Source of the DNA: PALSA-660 sp036508875
GTDB lineage: Bacteria > Actinomycetota > Coriobacteriia > Anaerosomatales > PALSA-660
Assembly: GCA_036508875.1 (NCBI GenBank)
Contig: DATCGP010000026.1
Span: forward strand, 1-26,500
Direction of reading: 5' to 3'
DNA length: 26,500 bases
Part shown: in pieces, positions 1-7,582 of the stretch
Numbering within the stretch: the first letter of the stretch is position 1
How the letters are laid out: the number at the start of each line of letters is the position of its first letter
The notes under the pieces: generated by a model
Database searches by the model: none
What the model saw: the letters and a program-made list of their open reading frames with translations, nothing else
What the model was told of the DNA's origin: nothing
Position numbers and translations under genes: made by a program

Positions 1-834
1 CTGATGGTGGCCTTCATCACGTTGGCCGCCGCAGTGGCCTTCTCGTCGTACTTCAAGGGCTTCCTGAAGACGATCCCGATCCTCATGGGCATCATCGTCG
101 GCTATGTCATCTCGATCCCGCTGAACTTGGTCAACTTCGACGGCATCGCCAAGGCTGCGTGGATCGGCCTGCCGAACGTGACGTTCCCCAAGTTCGACAT
201 CACGGCGATCGCGATCATCGCACCTGTGGCGATCGTGGTCATCGTCGAGCACATCGGGCACCTGCTCGTCATCAACGAGATCACGGGCAAGGACTTCATG
301 CCGATGCTGCCTGAGTCACTATTCGGCGACGGCATCGCCACGGCGATCTCCGGCGCCCTCGGCGGCACGCCTTCCACCACGTACGCCGAGAACATCGGCG
401 TCATGGCGGTCACCAAGGTCTACGCGACGCAGCTGTTCTGGTATGCCGGCGCCTTCGCGTTCATCATCGGCGGCTTCATCCCGAAGTTCGGCGCGATGAT
501 CAGCTCGATCCCGACACCGGTCATGGGCGGCATCTCGCTCCTGCTGTTCGGGCTCATCGCCTCCACCGGCCTGCGTCTGCTGGTCAAGAGCGGCATCGAC
601 TTCAGCCACAGCCGCAACCTCATCATGGCGTCCGTCGTGCTCGTCATCGGCGTCGGCATGGAGACCGGCGGGTTCTCGATCCCGCTCGGCAAGTACTCGG
701 TCCCGGGCATGGCCCTGGCGACCCTCATCGGCATCATCCTCAACATGATCCTGCCGAAGGAGTCGGAAGGCCTGGCAACGGACGCACCCGACTTCACAGG
801 CGTCCTGCAGGAGGAAGCGTCCGAGAAGAAGTAG
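1..834 (+). CDS. uraA: Uracil/xanthine permease (NCS2/NAT family), 3' part
   Basis: Integral membrane nucleobase permease, most likely a proton-coupled uracil transporter. The reading frame is open to the left edge, so the first codon is upstream and only about 277 C-terminal residues are visible. Several hydrophobic helices are present. The NCS2 landmarks are IVEHIGHLL, which carries the substrate-binding Glu/His region, and GGTPSTTYAENIGVMAVT, the NAT signature with its AEN-x-G core. It ends in a short charged cytoplasmic tail. Uracil rather than xanthine is preferred because the TTYAENIGVMAVTKVYAT stretch is typical of UraA-type members, but substrate is inferred from family only. The gene converges on the minus-strand gene ending at 1156; a large inverted repeat lies about 70 bases downstream. 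Confidence 0.9.
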   Translation: MMVAFITLAAAVAFSSYFKGFLKTIPILMGIIVGYVISIPLNLVNFDGIAKAAWIGLPNVTFPKFDITAIAIIAPVAIVVIVEHIGHLLVINEITGKDFMPMLPESLFGDGIATAISGALGGTPSTTYAENIGVMAVTKVYATQLFWYAGAFAFIIGGFIPKFGAMISSIPTPVMGGISLLLFGLIASTGLRLLVKSGIDFSHSRNLIMASVVLVIGVGMETGGFSIPLGKYSVPGMALATLIGIILNMILPKESEGLATDAPDFTGVLQEEASEKK

Positions 835-903
835 GACGCACCAAGCACGGTCAAGCGGCGACCGATCGTGGCCGACGCGAGAAGGTCGCCTGACCTGCAC
901 GAT

Positions 904-947
904 GATCGACCCCGGACTGCGGACGATCCCGCGGCCCGGGGTCGATC
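904..947 (+). terminator. Large inverted repeat after uraA, probable terminator
   Basis: A perfect 12-base inverted repeat, GATCGACCCCGG at 904-915 and CCGGGGTCGATC at 936-947, surrounds a 20-base loop. Flanking TGCAC (896-900) and GTGCA (953-957) could extend the stem with a bulge. It lies 70 bases past the permease stop codon in a convergent intergenic region. There is no real T-run after it on the plus strand, so intrinsic termination is inferred from position and stem strength. Confidence 0.5.
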
Positions 948-997
948 TGCTTGTGCACGAAGTGTGGGCGGTGCGGCACGTCCGCAGGCGGGGGCAC

Positions 998-1021
998 AAA
1001 GCAAAAGCCCCTCTCAGGGGC
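998..1021 (-). terminator. Rho-independent terminator for the minus-strand genes
   Basis: On the minus strand this reads GCCCCT-GAG-AGGGGC followed by TTTTGCTTT: a 6-bp GC stem, a 3-base loop and a T-rich tail. It lies about 135 bases downstream of the last minus-strand gene here (ending at 1156), so it fits as the end of that transcript. Confidence 0.6.
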
Positions 1022-1060
1022 CCTCTCGCGGTCATCCACTCTCGACAGTCTACGCCTGAT

Positions 1061-1077
1061 AATACATCTTATGTATT
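1061..1077. repeat. AT-rich 7-bp inverted repeat in the convergent spacer
   Basis: AATACAT at 1061-1067 and ATGTATT at 1071-1077 form a perfect inverted repeat with a CTT spacer. It stands out as an AT-rich patch in GC-rich DNA. The 321-base region 835-1155 contains this repeat and the two hairpins annotated separately; I see no gene in it. The repeat could be a protein-binding site or a weak transcript-end hairpin; nothing in the sequence decides between them. Confidence 0.4.
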
Positions 1078-1155
1078 TCCGCGATTGGCGAGTCCTCCCT
1101 ACCATGGGCGGGTGTCCTGTGGCCGACAACACTAAGCTCTGTGAGCCAGACACTC

Positions 1156-1470
1156 TCACACTGCTGGGAAATAGCGATCCTCGAATTCGGACCGGGTGAG
1201 GTTACCAAGGTCCTCCGCTGCGGTGTCGACCGCTTCGGCCGCGTCCTGCGTCGACTCGAACACACCAAGTGGCGTCACGTTCTCATCGTCATCGATCGCC
1301 ACAGCCTCGACTCGGTAGTGCTCTACGTCCGGCTCCGGCTCAGCTGCCGCCGACTCGCGCCAGAGGATGTCGTCCCTCCATTCGAACTCCGGGGGCTCGG
1401 TCTCCGACATCCGGACGACCCTCACCCGGTAGAAGTCCGACGCCGCACCGATCCCCTTGCTCGCGCCCAC
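1156..1470 (-). CDS. Small acidic protein of unknown function
   Basis: A 104-residue protein I do not recognise. It is rich in Asp and Glu, with no signal peptide or membrane segment. Two similar beta-strand-like stretches, YRVRVVRM and YRVEAVAI, suggest a small mixed fold. The C-terminal half (FESTQDAAEAVDTAAEDLGNL) looks helical. The GTG start at 1470 is chosen because GAAGGG lies about 8 bases upstream; an internal ATG would give 84 residues. It begins 19 bases after the SH3b gene, so the two are probably co-transcribed. Compositional bias and clean operon spacing support a real gene, but no function can be assigned. Confidence 0.6.
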   Translation of the reverse strand: MGASKGIGAASDFYRVRVVRMSETEPPEFEWRDDILWRESAAAEPEPDVEHYRVEAVAIDDDENVTPLGVFESTQDAAEAVDTAAEDLGNLTRSEFEDRYFPAV

Positions 1471-1489
1471 GTGATCGCCCTTCGGTCGC

Positions 1490-1909
1490 TTACTTGGTCT
1501 TCAAGGTGATGTAGTTGATGTCGTTCGGAATCCAGCCTATGTGGCCTGCAGCGTCCTTCACCCGCATCCAGGCGGTCTGCGTCTCAAGGACCGTGAGTGT
1601 CGCTCCCACCTTGGCCGTCGCTATCTTCTCCGACTTGGCGTCGGCGCGCGCCGTGAGCACCACCTGCTTCTGTACCTTGGCGACGTAAGCCGTACCCGTC
1701 GCGTTCGCACTGGACGTCGCACCCGCGGTCGCGGACGCCGCCGCGCTCGCCTGCGCGGCAAGGTTCGACGCCCGCTGCGAGGTCGCGAAGCCGGCGGCTA
1801 TGTTCCACAGCACCCCAACCACGAGCAGAAGCGCCAGCCACGGCAGCACCATCCGGGTCAGACGCAAGCTCTGCCCTGGCTCTTCATATGACTCGGTATT
1901 CGCGCCCAT
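1490..1909 (-). CDS. Membrane-anchored SH3b-domain protein
   Basis: A 139-residue protein with a short cytoplasmic N-terminus, one membrane segment at about residues 22-43 (VLPWLALLLVVGVLWNIAAG) and an Ala/Ser/Thr-rich linker at about 44-75. A bacterial SH3-like domain follows at about 79-136, including the characteristic W-x-RVKD and GHIGWIPND strands. Bacterial SH3b domains usually bind cell-wall peptides, so an extracytoplasmic envelope role is likely but inferred. The ATG at 1909 is chosen over an upstream in-frame start because GGAAGGGGAG sits just before it. The 106 bases to the next gene hold no clear promoter. Confidence 0.72.
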   Translation of the reverse strand: MGANTESYEEPGQSLRLTRMVLPWLALLLVVGVLWNIAAGFATSQRASNLAAQASAAASATAGATSSANATGTAYVAKVQKQVVLTARADAKSEKIATAKVGATLTVLETQTAWMRVKDAAGHIGWIPNDINYITLKTK

Positions 1910-2015
1910 GTCTCCCCTTCCAAGGCCGCGACCCGGACCGACCACGTGTGTCGTTCATACCCCGCGCGGCACTTCGCGCGCACACGGGCCTCCTACTCCC
2001 CCACTGGGCGTCGTG

Positions 2016-2435
2016 TCAGCACTCACCCATCTGCTCGAGGGTCACCAGCGTGACCGGCCGTCCCTCCAAAGAGGCGGCGGCCCGCTCCGGCGATGCGACG
2101 TTGAGGACCACATAGGTCGAGATGAGCGAGTAGACATACTCGATGCTGATCCCCGCATCAGCCACTTCGCGCAGCACCCCGGCCAGACCGCCCGGGTGGT
2201 CCGGCAGGACGATCACGAGGACTTCCGAGGCCGCCACATCCATGCCCGCTGCCCTGAAGGCCTCGGCCGCCTTGTCAGGCGCGTCCACTATGAGTCGCAG
2301 CACCGAGTGGTCGGCGCTGTCTGACACCGAGAACCCGCGGATGTCGACCTGCGCGTCCCCCAGCAGACGTGTGGCGTCCGAAACGCTTCCGTCCTCGCTC
2401 GAAATCCTCACGGCCACCTGCGTCACGGTCCGCAT
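2016..2435 (-). CDS. Tandem ACT-domain protein
   Basis: A 139-residue protein made of two ACT domains (about residues 5-70 and 71-139) and nothing else. The second contains LPDHPGGLAGVLREVADAGI, the ligand-binding-loop region of ACT folds, followed by the strand SIEYVYSL. ACT domains bind amino acids and regulate partner proteins, so this is probably a stand-alone amino-acid sensor. It is a clear paralogue of the ACT protein at 15496-15933, sharing RLLGDA, PD-PGGLA and EY-Y. The ATG at 2435 has GGAGG 8 bases upstream; a TTG one codon earlier is less likely. Its first base overlaps the stop of the mscS-type frame (TGATG), so translation is probably coupled. Confidence 0.8.
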   Translation of the reverse strand: MRTVTQVAVRISSEDGSVSDATRLLGDAQVDIRGFSVSDSADHSVLRLIVDAPDKAAEAFRAAGMDVAASEVLVIVLPDHPGGLAGVLREVADAGISIEYVYSLISTYVVLNVASPERAAASLEGRPVTLVTLEQMGEC

Positions 2436-3048
2436 CAAGCGCTCCTCCCCCCGATCCGACGGATCGCCCGAGCGGCCGTCGGCACCGTGATCTCGAACCT
2501 GCGGAGCCTGCTCGTGCTCGAGTTCAACACGACGGCGTTGAAGACGGTCATGTTCGGGACGTAGGCGGTCCGGCCATCGCTGGTTCTCAGGACGGTGTCG
2601 CGCACCCGAACATCCTCCACCTCACCCTCATGCCCGGCCACCGAGATCGTGTCGCCGATGCTGAAGGGGCGCTGCACCAGAAGCATCACGCCCGACAGCG
2701 AGTTCGATAGAACGTCCCGCAGTGCGAATCCGAGGGTGAGGCCCACGAGCCCGAGGCTCGCCGCCATGGCCATCAGGTCGACCCCAGCAGCGCGAGCGAC
2801 ACCACGACCCCGAGCGCCACGACACACATGCGGGCGAAGCGGGCGACGAGCACGTCCACGTGACCGGCCGTCGAGCGGCGGGCCAGGATGCCCCGTGTAC
2901 CCGCGAATGTCAGAGACCCGACGATCGAGGCGATCACGAGAACGACGACAGCGGCAAGGATCGCGGGGAACCGGCCGGCGATACCGCCCGCCACTTGGGC
3001 GAACGCGCGACCTATCCGGTCCGCGAACGACATCGTGACCTCGGTCAC
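2435..3048 (-). pseudogene. Small MscS-type mechanosensitive channel, frameshifted
   Basis: Two overlapping frames together encode one small MscS-family protein. The N-terminal frame (from GTG at 3048) gives two hydrophobic segments and ends ..VVSLALLG before running to a stop at 2773. The rest is in another frame and continues ..VDLMAMAASLG. It includes the pore-helix/beta-domain region GLTLGFALRDVLSN, LLVQRPFSIGD and VEDVRVRDTVLRTSDGR. Adding one base to the G4 tract (CCCC at 2782-2785 on the plus strand) joins them into a 204-residue protein. The product also lacks most of the C-terminal alpha/beta domain of MscS. Either a recent inactivating deletion or a sequencing error in a homopolymer would explain it. 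An ATG at 3033 is an alternative start. Confidence 0.72.
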
Positions 3049-3121
3049 GCCTCCCCCCTCCCCCGGCTGGCGGAACAGCGGCGGCTACAAGGCGCCGTGA
3101 CCCCCGCAGCCGGACTCCTGC

Positions 3122-4234
3122 TCACGGACGGACTGCCCCGACGTAATCCCGGCGCGAGCTGATGCGATCGGTCAGCGAGGAGTACTGCACGTGACCGCCG
3201 GTCCCCGGCGCGTGGATGAACACTCCCCCGCCCACGTACATGCCGACGTGATGGACCTGACCCGGGTCGCCACCGTAGGCGAAGAAGACGAGGTCGCCGG
3301 GCTCCAAGAGGTCGGTGCGGGCAGGCGAGATGAACTGGCCGCATGTGAACTGCACGCGGCTGGTCCTGGGAAGCGTGAGGCCGATCTTCTCGTACACGTA
3401 TCGGACGAAGCCCGAGCAATCGAATCCCGAGGGAGCCGTCCCGCCCCACAGGTACGGGACTCCCAGGTACTTCTTCGCCTCGGCGGCCGCCTCCGGATGC
3501 GAAGGCCCGAGCGAGCCGGCGTCACTGGGCCGCGGGCTCGGATGCTTCGCTGCCTCCTCGGCGCGCCGGGCGAGGTCCGCCGCCACCTTCGCGAGCCGGT
3601 CTTCCTCGGCCTTGATCAGCTTCTTGATCTGGGCGGTCAGGGACGCGACGTATGCCTTCTGACGATCGACCGCCACCTTGACGGCCGCCTCACGAGCCTG
3701 AGCCTCGGCGCGAAGCGCGACCTCCTCGGATTCCCGATTCAGCAACGCCGTTCTCGCCTGCGCGACGCCGTCTCGATCCACGGTCACTCGGGCGACCAGT
3801 TCGGCGTCGGAAGTCGTGATCAGATTCAGCAGGTCGAGCCGCGACACGAAGTCGTCGAAGTCGGTAGTACCGAGAAGGACGTTGAGGAACTCGGCGTTCC
3901 CTCCGCGGTAGATCGCGTCGGCACGGGCACCGAGGACCGCCTGGGAATCGGCGAGCCGCGCCTCCGCTGCCGCTAGCTGCGTTTCGTTGGCCGCGATGTC
4001 CACCCGTGTCGCAGTGAGCACGTCGTTGACCGCCTGCAGGTCGGTCTGCTTGAGTTCCAGGTCGGCGTTGAGGTCCTGGAGCTTGGTGTCGGCGGCGGCG
4101 GCCTCCGCCTTCTTCGCCCGGATCTTCGCCGTCGAGGAGGCGCCAGCGGCGGTCAGCGGGGCGCACACGAGAGCGATGACGAGCGCCGCCGACATGAACG
4201 CTGATGTGGCCGTGCGGCCGAAGGTGCGATGCAC
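3122..4234 (-). CDS. Secreted NlpC/P60 peptidoglycan hydrolase with coiled coil
   Basis: A 370-residue exported endopeptidase predicted to cleave peptidoglycan stem peptides. It has an N-terminal signal sequence (hydrophobic about residues 12-30). A long Ala/Glu/Lys-rich coiled coil follows at about 33-230 and resembles RipA/PcsB-type regulatory arms, then a short Pro/Ser linker. The C-terminal NlpC/P60 domain spans about 247-370. The catalytic Cys is C273 in FDCSGF, with His H329 (HHVGMY) and a third polar residue H341 (FIHAPG). All three are present, so the enzyme should be active. The start is a GTG at 4234; the preceding ribosome site is only G-rich, and an internal ATG at residue 14 is possible. 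The gene has its own upstream region of 154 bases. Confidence 0.88.
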   Translation of the reverse strand: MHRTFGRTATSAFMSAALVIALVCAPLTAAGASSTAKIRAKKAEAAAADTKLQDLNADLELKQTDLQAVNDVLTATRVDIAANETQLAAAEARLADSQAVLGARADAIYRGGNAEFLNVLLGTTDFDDFVSRLDLLNLITTSDAELVARVTVDRDGVAQARTALLNRESEEVALRAEAQAREAAVKVAVDRQKAYVASLTAQIKKLIKAEEDRLAKVAADLARRAEEAAKHPSPRPSDAGSLGPSHPEAAAEAKKYLGVPYLWGGTAPSGFDCSGFVRYVYEKIGLTLPRTSRVQFTCGQFISPARTDLLEPGDLVFFAYGGDPGQVHHVGMYVGGGVFIHAPGTGGHVQYSSLTDRISSRRDYVGAVRP

Positions 4235-4320
4235 CGTGATCCGACCCCCGAACTACTGTTGACGATCGGCTGCAGGAAGGGCTCGCTCATCGCGATGAAC
4301 CGGCGACGATCAGTGCCCTG

Positions 4321-4326
4321 ATGATA
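4321..4326 (-). promoter_or_regulatory. Candidate extended -10 promoter for the NlpC/P60 gene
   Basis: On the minus strand TGCTATCAT matches an extended -10 element (TGn-TATCAT). It is placed to give a leader of about 80 bases before the GTG start at 4234. No convincing -35 box lies 16-18 bases upstream, which extended -10 promoters can tolerate. Confidence 0.35.
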
Positions 4327-4388
4327 GCACGCGAACGCATTCCCGCCGCTCAGAGACGTCGAGCCGATACCGAACGGTCAGCTCGGGA

Positions 4389-4904
4389 TCAGGCCACGTG
4401 TATGAGCGATACCACACGGCTGTCACCGAGCTTCTCGCGCCCGTGCAGGAAGTCGAGTTCCATCAGGAACGCGAACCCGGCCACTTCGGCCCCGTTCCGC
4501 TTCACGAGATCGGCTTTGGCGCCGGCGGTCCCGCCGGTGGCCAGGACATCGTCCACGATCAGGACGATGTCACCAGGGCCGACCGCGTCGACGTGCATCT
4601 CGAGGCTGTCGGTGCCGTATTCGAGCGAGTACTCGACACTGGTCGTCTTCCACGGGAGCTTCCCCGGCTTGCGGGCGGGTACGAAGCCAGCCCCCATACG
4701 GCACGCCAGGGCGCCCCCGAGGATGAAGCCGCGCGCTTCGGCGCCAAGAACGCGCGTCACCCCGGCGTTCATGTAGGGCTCGGCGAGCCGATCGATCGCT
4801 TCGGCGAACGCCTCAGGGCTGGCCAGAAGAGGGGTGATGTCCTTGAAGATGACCCCCTCCTTCGGAAAGTCGGGGATGTCGCGGATGTAGCTCTCGAGGT
4901 CCAT
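4389..4904 (-). CDS. apt: Adenine phosphoribosyltransferase
   Basis: Purine salvage enzyme converting adenine and PRPP to AMP and pyrophosphate in the cytoplasm. At 171 residues it has the normal family length. Visible signatures are the N-terminal IRDIPDFPKEGVIFKDITPLL, the adenine-loop region EARGFILGGALA, the flexible catalytic loop around RKPGKLPWKT, and the PRPP-binding motif VLIVDDVLATGGT (about residues 114-126). The ATG at 4904 matches the conserved family N-terminus and has GGGAGG about 10 bases upstream. The open frame continues upstream but without family similarity. It stands alone between gaps of 154 and 180 bases. Confidence 0.95.
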   Translation of the reverse strand: MDLESYIRDIPDFPKEGVIFKDITPLLASPEAFAEAIDRLAEPYMNAGVTRVLGAEARGFILGGALACRMGAGFVPARKPGKLPWKTTSVEYSLEYGTDSLEMHVDAVGPGDIVLIVDDVLATGGTAGAKADLVKRNGAEVAGFAFLMELDFLHGREKLGDSRVVSLIHVA

Positions 4905-5065
4905 CTGGCGCAAGCCTCCCGGTGTGCGTGCCAAAAAGGCGCTAGGCGTGTGTGCGGTACGACTGAGGGTAACACACGGTGGCATCGACGCACGCCCGGT
5001 TCGCCAGCGACCGCAGCCACACGTCGCCGACCCGGTATGCGGGACGGTCACCCTCCCTCACGAGC

Positions 5066-5084
5066 CTGACGCCTCAGCATCGCG

Positions 5085-5088
<4 letters not shown>
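5066..5088 (-). terminator. Hairpin at the 3' end of hpt
   Basis: CTGACGC at 5066-5072 and GCGTCAG at 5082-5088 form a 7-bp inverted repeat with a 9-base loop that includes the hpt stop codon. No T-run follows on the minus strand, so termination is only suggested. Confidence 0.3.
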
Positions 5089-5656
<568 letters not shown>

Positions 5657-5660
<4 letters not shown>

Positions 5661-6073
5661 GCGGCACCTCCCGGCCCTGCTGCGTTGGGGTATGCGAGCC
5701 CGTACTTGAAGCACAGCGCCCGGAAGTCCTTCTGATAGAAGATCTTGATCGAGACGTCGGGGTACAGCTCGCGCAGCCGCCTGACCTTGCGGTTCTTCTT
5801 CGTGACCAGCTTCTGGGACATCGTGGTGAGTTCGATGTATAGGTCGAAGTCCAGCAGGAAGAAGTCCGGCGAGAACGACGCGATCACGTCGCCTCTCGAG
5901 TCCCACTCGATCGGGAACGTGGTCGGCTCGTAGTCCCACCGGATGCCGTAGTAGTCGAGTATCTGCGCCGCGACGCGCTCGGACGGGTGCGCGAAACTCA
6001 CGGCCGCGACGCGCTCCGAGACGGGCAGCGTCTCGTCGGTCCTCGCCTCGGGGTTGGATGCCGGCAGCGACAA
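5657..6073 (-). CDS. Small PD-(D/E)XK nuclease-like protein
   Basis: A 138-residue protein without an assigned family. Its layout resembles the PD-(D/E)XK/Vsr-like fold. An N-terminal helix carries a conserved-looking Glu (SERVAAQILDYYGI, E32), followed by RWDYEP, then FSPDFFLLD with P69-D70, then LYIELT with E81 and T83, then a basic helix (KLVTKKNRKVRRLRELYP). The canonical lysine of the ExK half-motif is replaced by Thr; K92 or K93 might substitute. It starts at a TTG 3 bases after the ftsR-like stop and overlaps the hpt start, so it is co-translated with both. The start has almost no ribosome site of its own. A nucleic-acid role is an inference from fold-like motifs only. Confidence 0.7.
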
Positions 6074-6076
6074 CTC

Positions 6077-6784
6077 CTACACCACGTCCTCGAAGATCCC
6101 CGCCACTGCGCGCTTCGCGAGGTCGCCTCGCAACTCCCCCGTCAGACGCATCAGGTCCGCGAGCGAGTCGAGGAGCTTCTGCCGCGTCTCAGGCGTGCGG
6201 TGCCGGTACGAGGGCATGAGGATCTGCTCGAAGAGCGCCGCCTCGCGCTCGGCAGCCGTCACGAAGATGCGCAGGTGCCTAGGCTCGATCCCGTAGGCAC
6301 GCATGTCCCAACACGCGTGGGCGATCTGGACGTCACTGCGCGGCAGCTCGTCGCCCTTCTCGCCCTTCGCGACCGAGACCAGGCCGAACTCGGCCAGTTC
6401 GCGGACGAACGACGCCGGGAACCCGAGCGCTCCCGGCACGCTCTCGAGGGGGACGGCCTCGCCAGTGTCGAACGGTGAGGCGACTGCCTCGGGCCGTGTG
6501 ACCATGGGCCTGATCTCCTCGGAGACCTTGCCCTTGTCAAGGTCCTTGAGCTTCTCGCGTATGACCGCGAGCGGCAGGAAGTGTTCCTTCTGCAGCCTCA
6601 GGATGAGGTCGACTCGAGCCACGTCGGACGTCGAGAACTTGCGATATCCGCCTGCCGTGCGCTCGGGGGTCACCAGTCCCTCGTCCTCGAGGAAGCGGAC
6701 CTTGGATATGGTCAGGTCGGGGTGCGCCGGGACAAGGCTCTCGACGAGCCCGCCGATCGTGAGATAGTCGCGACTACGCGCCAT
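6077..6784 (-). CDS. MerR-family transcriptional regulator, FtsR-like
   Basis: A 235-residue DNA-binding regulator. The N-terminal winged-helix domain (about residues 7-80) carries the MerR hallmarks TISKVRFLEDEGLVTPERTAGGYRKFS and VARVDLILRLQ. The long C-terminal half is all-helical and lacks Cys pairs or an obvious ligand pocket. This architecture, together with an FHA gene immediately upstream (3-base gap), matches the actinobacterial FtsR neighbourhood, where FtsR activates ftsZ in Corynebacterium. The FtsR assignment is therefore by length, domain layout and synteny, not by direct alignment. The ATG at 6784 fits the usual N-terminus. Confidence 0.8.
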   Translation of the reverse strand: MARSRDYLTIGGLVESLVPAHPDLTISKVRFLEDEGLVTPERTAGGYRKFSTSDVARVDLILRLQKEHFLPLAVIREKLKDLDKGKVSEEIRPMVTRPEAVASPFDTGEAVPLESVPGALGFPASFVRELAEFGLVSVAKGEKGDELPRSDVQIAHACWDMRAYGIEPRHLRIFVTAAEREAALFEQILMPSYRHRTPETRQKLLDSLADLMRLTGELRGDLAKRAVAGIFEDVV

Positions 6785-6787
6785 GGT

Positions 6788-7237
6788 TCACTTGCCTCCC
6801 CCGGAATGGAACACCATTTGGAACCTGCCGATCTGCACGGCGTCCCCGCCCTTCAGGTCGGCGCTAGTGACGCTTGCGCCGTTGACGTAGACACCGTTGA
6901 GCGAACCGACGTCCTTGATCGACACGCTGCCGGCCTCGAGGGTGAGCACCGCGTGCTCCCTCGACACCGTGATGTCGTTCAGGAAGATGTCGGAAGCCGG
7001 GTCACGGCCGACCGTGAGACGCGGCCTGTCGAGATAGAAGCGCTCCCCGATCTCCGGCCCCTTGCGGACGACCAGCACCGGGCCGTCCGAATCCGCGGCA
7101 TCGCGGACGGGCACGTCAGCATGCGGCCCCGCCACCGGCGGGAACGCTGCGGTCAACTCATGGACGACCGCGCCGCACGACGGGCACTCCTGGGCATCCG
7201 GCTCCAAGGCCGATCCACAGGCCGGGCACTCTTCCAT
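6788..7237 (-). CDS. Zinc-ribbon FHA-domain protein
   Basis: A 149-residue cytoplasmic signalling protein. Residues 4-21 form a zinc ribbon (CPAC and CPSC knuckles). The C-terminal FHA domain (about 53-145) binds phosphothreonine peptides: it has GRDP (R78), SREH (S92, H95) and the conserved N-G pairs at 114-115 and 119-120. It resembles GarA/OdhI in its FHA domain and in lying next to an ftsR-like gene. It carries a zinc ribbon where those proteins have a phosphorylatable Thr-Thr motif, so a GarA-type role in glutamate metabolism cannot be assumed. A strong GAGGAGGGG ribosome site precedes the ATG. A Ser/Thr kinase partner would be expected elsewhere in the genome. Confidence 0.87.
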   Translation of the reverse strand: MEECPACGSALEPDAQECPSCGAVVHELTAAFPPVAGPHADVPVRDAADSDGPVLVVRKGPEIGERFYLDRPRLTVGRDPASDIFLNDITVSREHAVLTLEAGSVSIKDVGSLNGVYVNGASVTSADLKGGDAVQIGRFQMVFHSGGGK

Positions 7238-7270
7238 GACCCCTCCTCGCTGACGAAGGGCGGCTGGCGA

Positions 7271-7531
7271 TCAGCCGCTGAAGCCGAAGTCCTTGTGCTC
7301 GAAGGCGCTCGAGATGCTCTGCTCCAGGGCGGCGATGACCGCAGGCTTCTCGAGGACCCGAGCCAGCTTCTCCGCGCTCAAGCGATTGCGCACGTACGGA
7401 TCGTTCAACACCTCGGAAAGACGCCGTCCATTGCCGACTTCGCGGACCACGTACTCGACCACCCGTTCCTCGAGCTCGTCGACTGACAGCTCCTCGAGGA
7501 ACGCACGGATCGATTCGGACAGACTTGCCAC
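7271..7531 (-). CDS. Small helical protein of unknown function
   Basis: An 86-residue, mostly helical, charged protein that I do not recognise. It has no membrane segment, Cys pairs or DNA-binding motif. Features include SIRAFLEELSVDELEERVVE and a central RRLSEVLNDPYVRNRLS segment. The GTG start at 7531 is strongly supported by AAGGAGG six bases upstream. It lies between the RsiG-like and FHA genes with short spacings (51 and 33 bases), so it is likely part of the same regulatory operon. Confidence 0.75.
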   Translation of the reverse strand: MASLSESIRAFLEELSVDELEERVVEYVVREVGNGRRLSEVLNDPYVRNRLSAEKLARVLEKPAVIAALEQSISSAFEHKDFGFSG

Positions 7532-7582
7532 GATTCCTCCTTCTCCCGCCGGCGGCGCCGACGAGCAGTGCGCGATCGAGTC

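Noticed and set aside
2773..2827. Programmed ribosomal frameshift in the mscS-type gene
   Set aside because: No X-XXY-YYZ slippery heptamer is present at the junction, only a G4 tract, and this gene family is not known to need one. Deletion or sequencing error is simpler.
4235..4388. c-di-AMP (ydaO-type) riboswitch before the NlpC/P60 gene
   Set aside because: Such riboswitches occur upstream of wall hydrolases in Actinobacteria, but I could not find their conserved core and the 154-base gap is short. A covariance search would settle it.
4930..4944. GCC-A5-GGC mini-hairpin upstream of apt as a terminator
   Set aside because: The stem is only 3-4 pairs, with the A/T run in the loop instead of after the stem.
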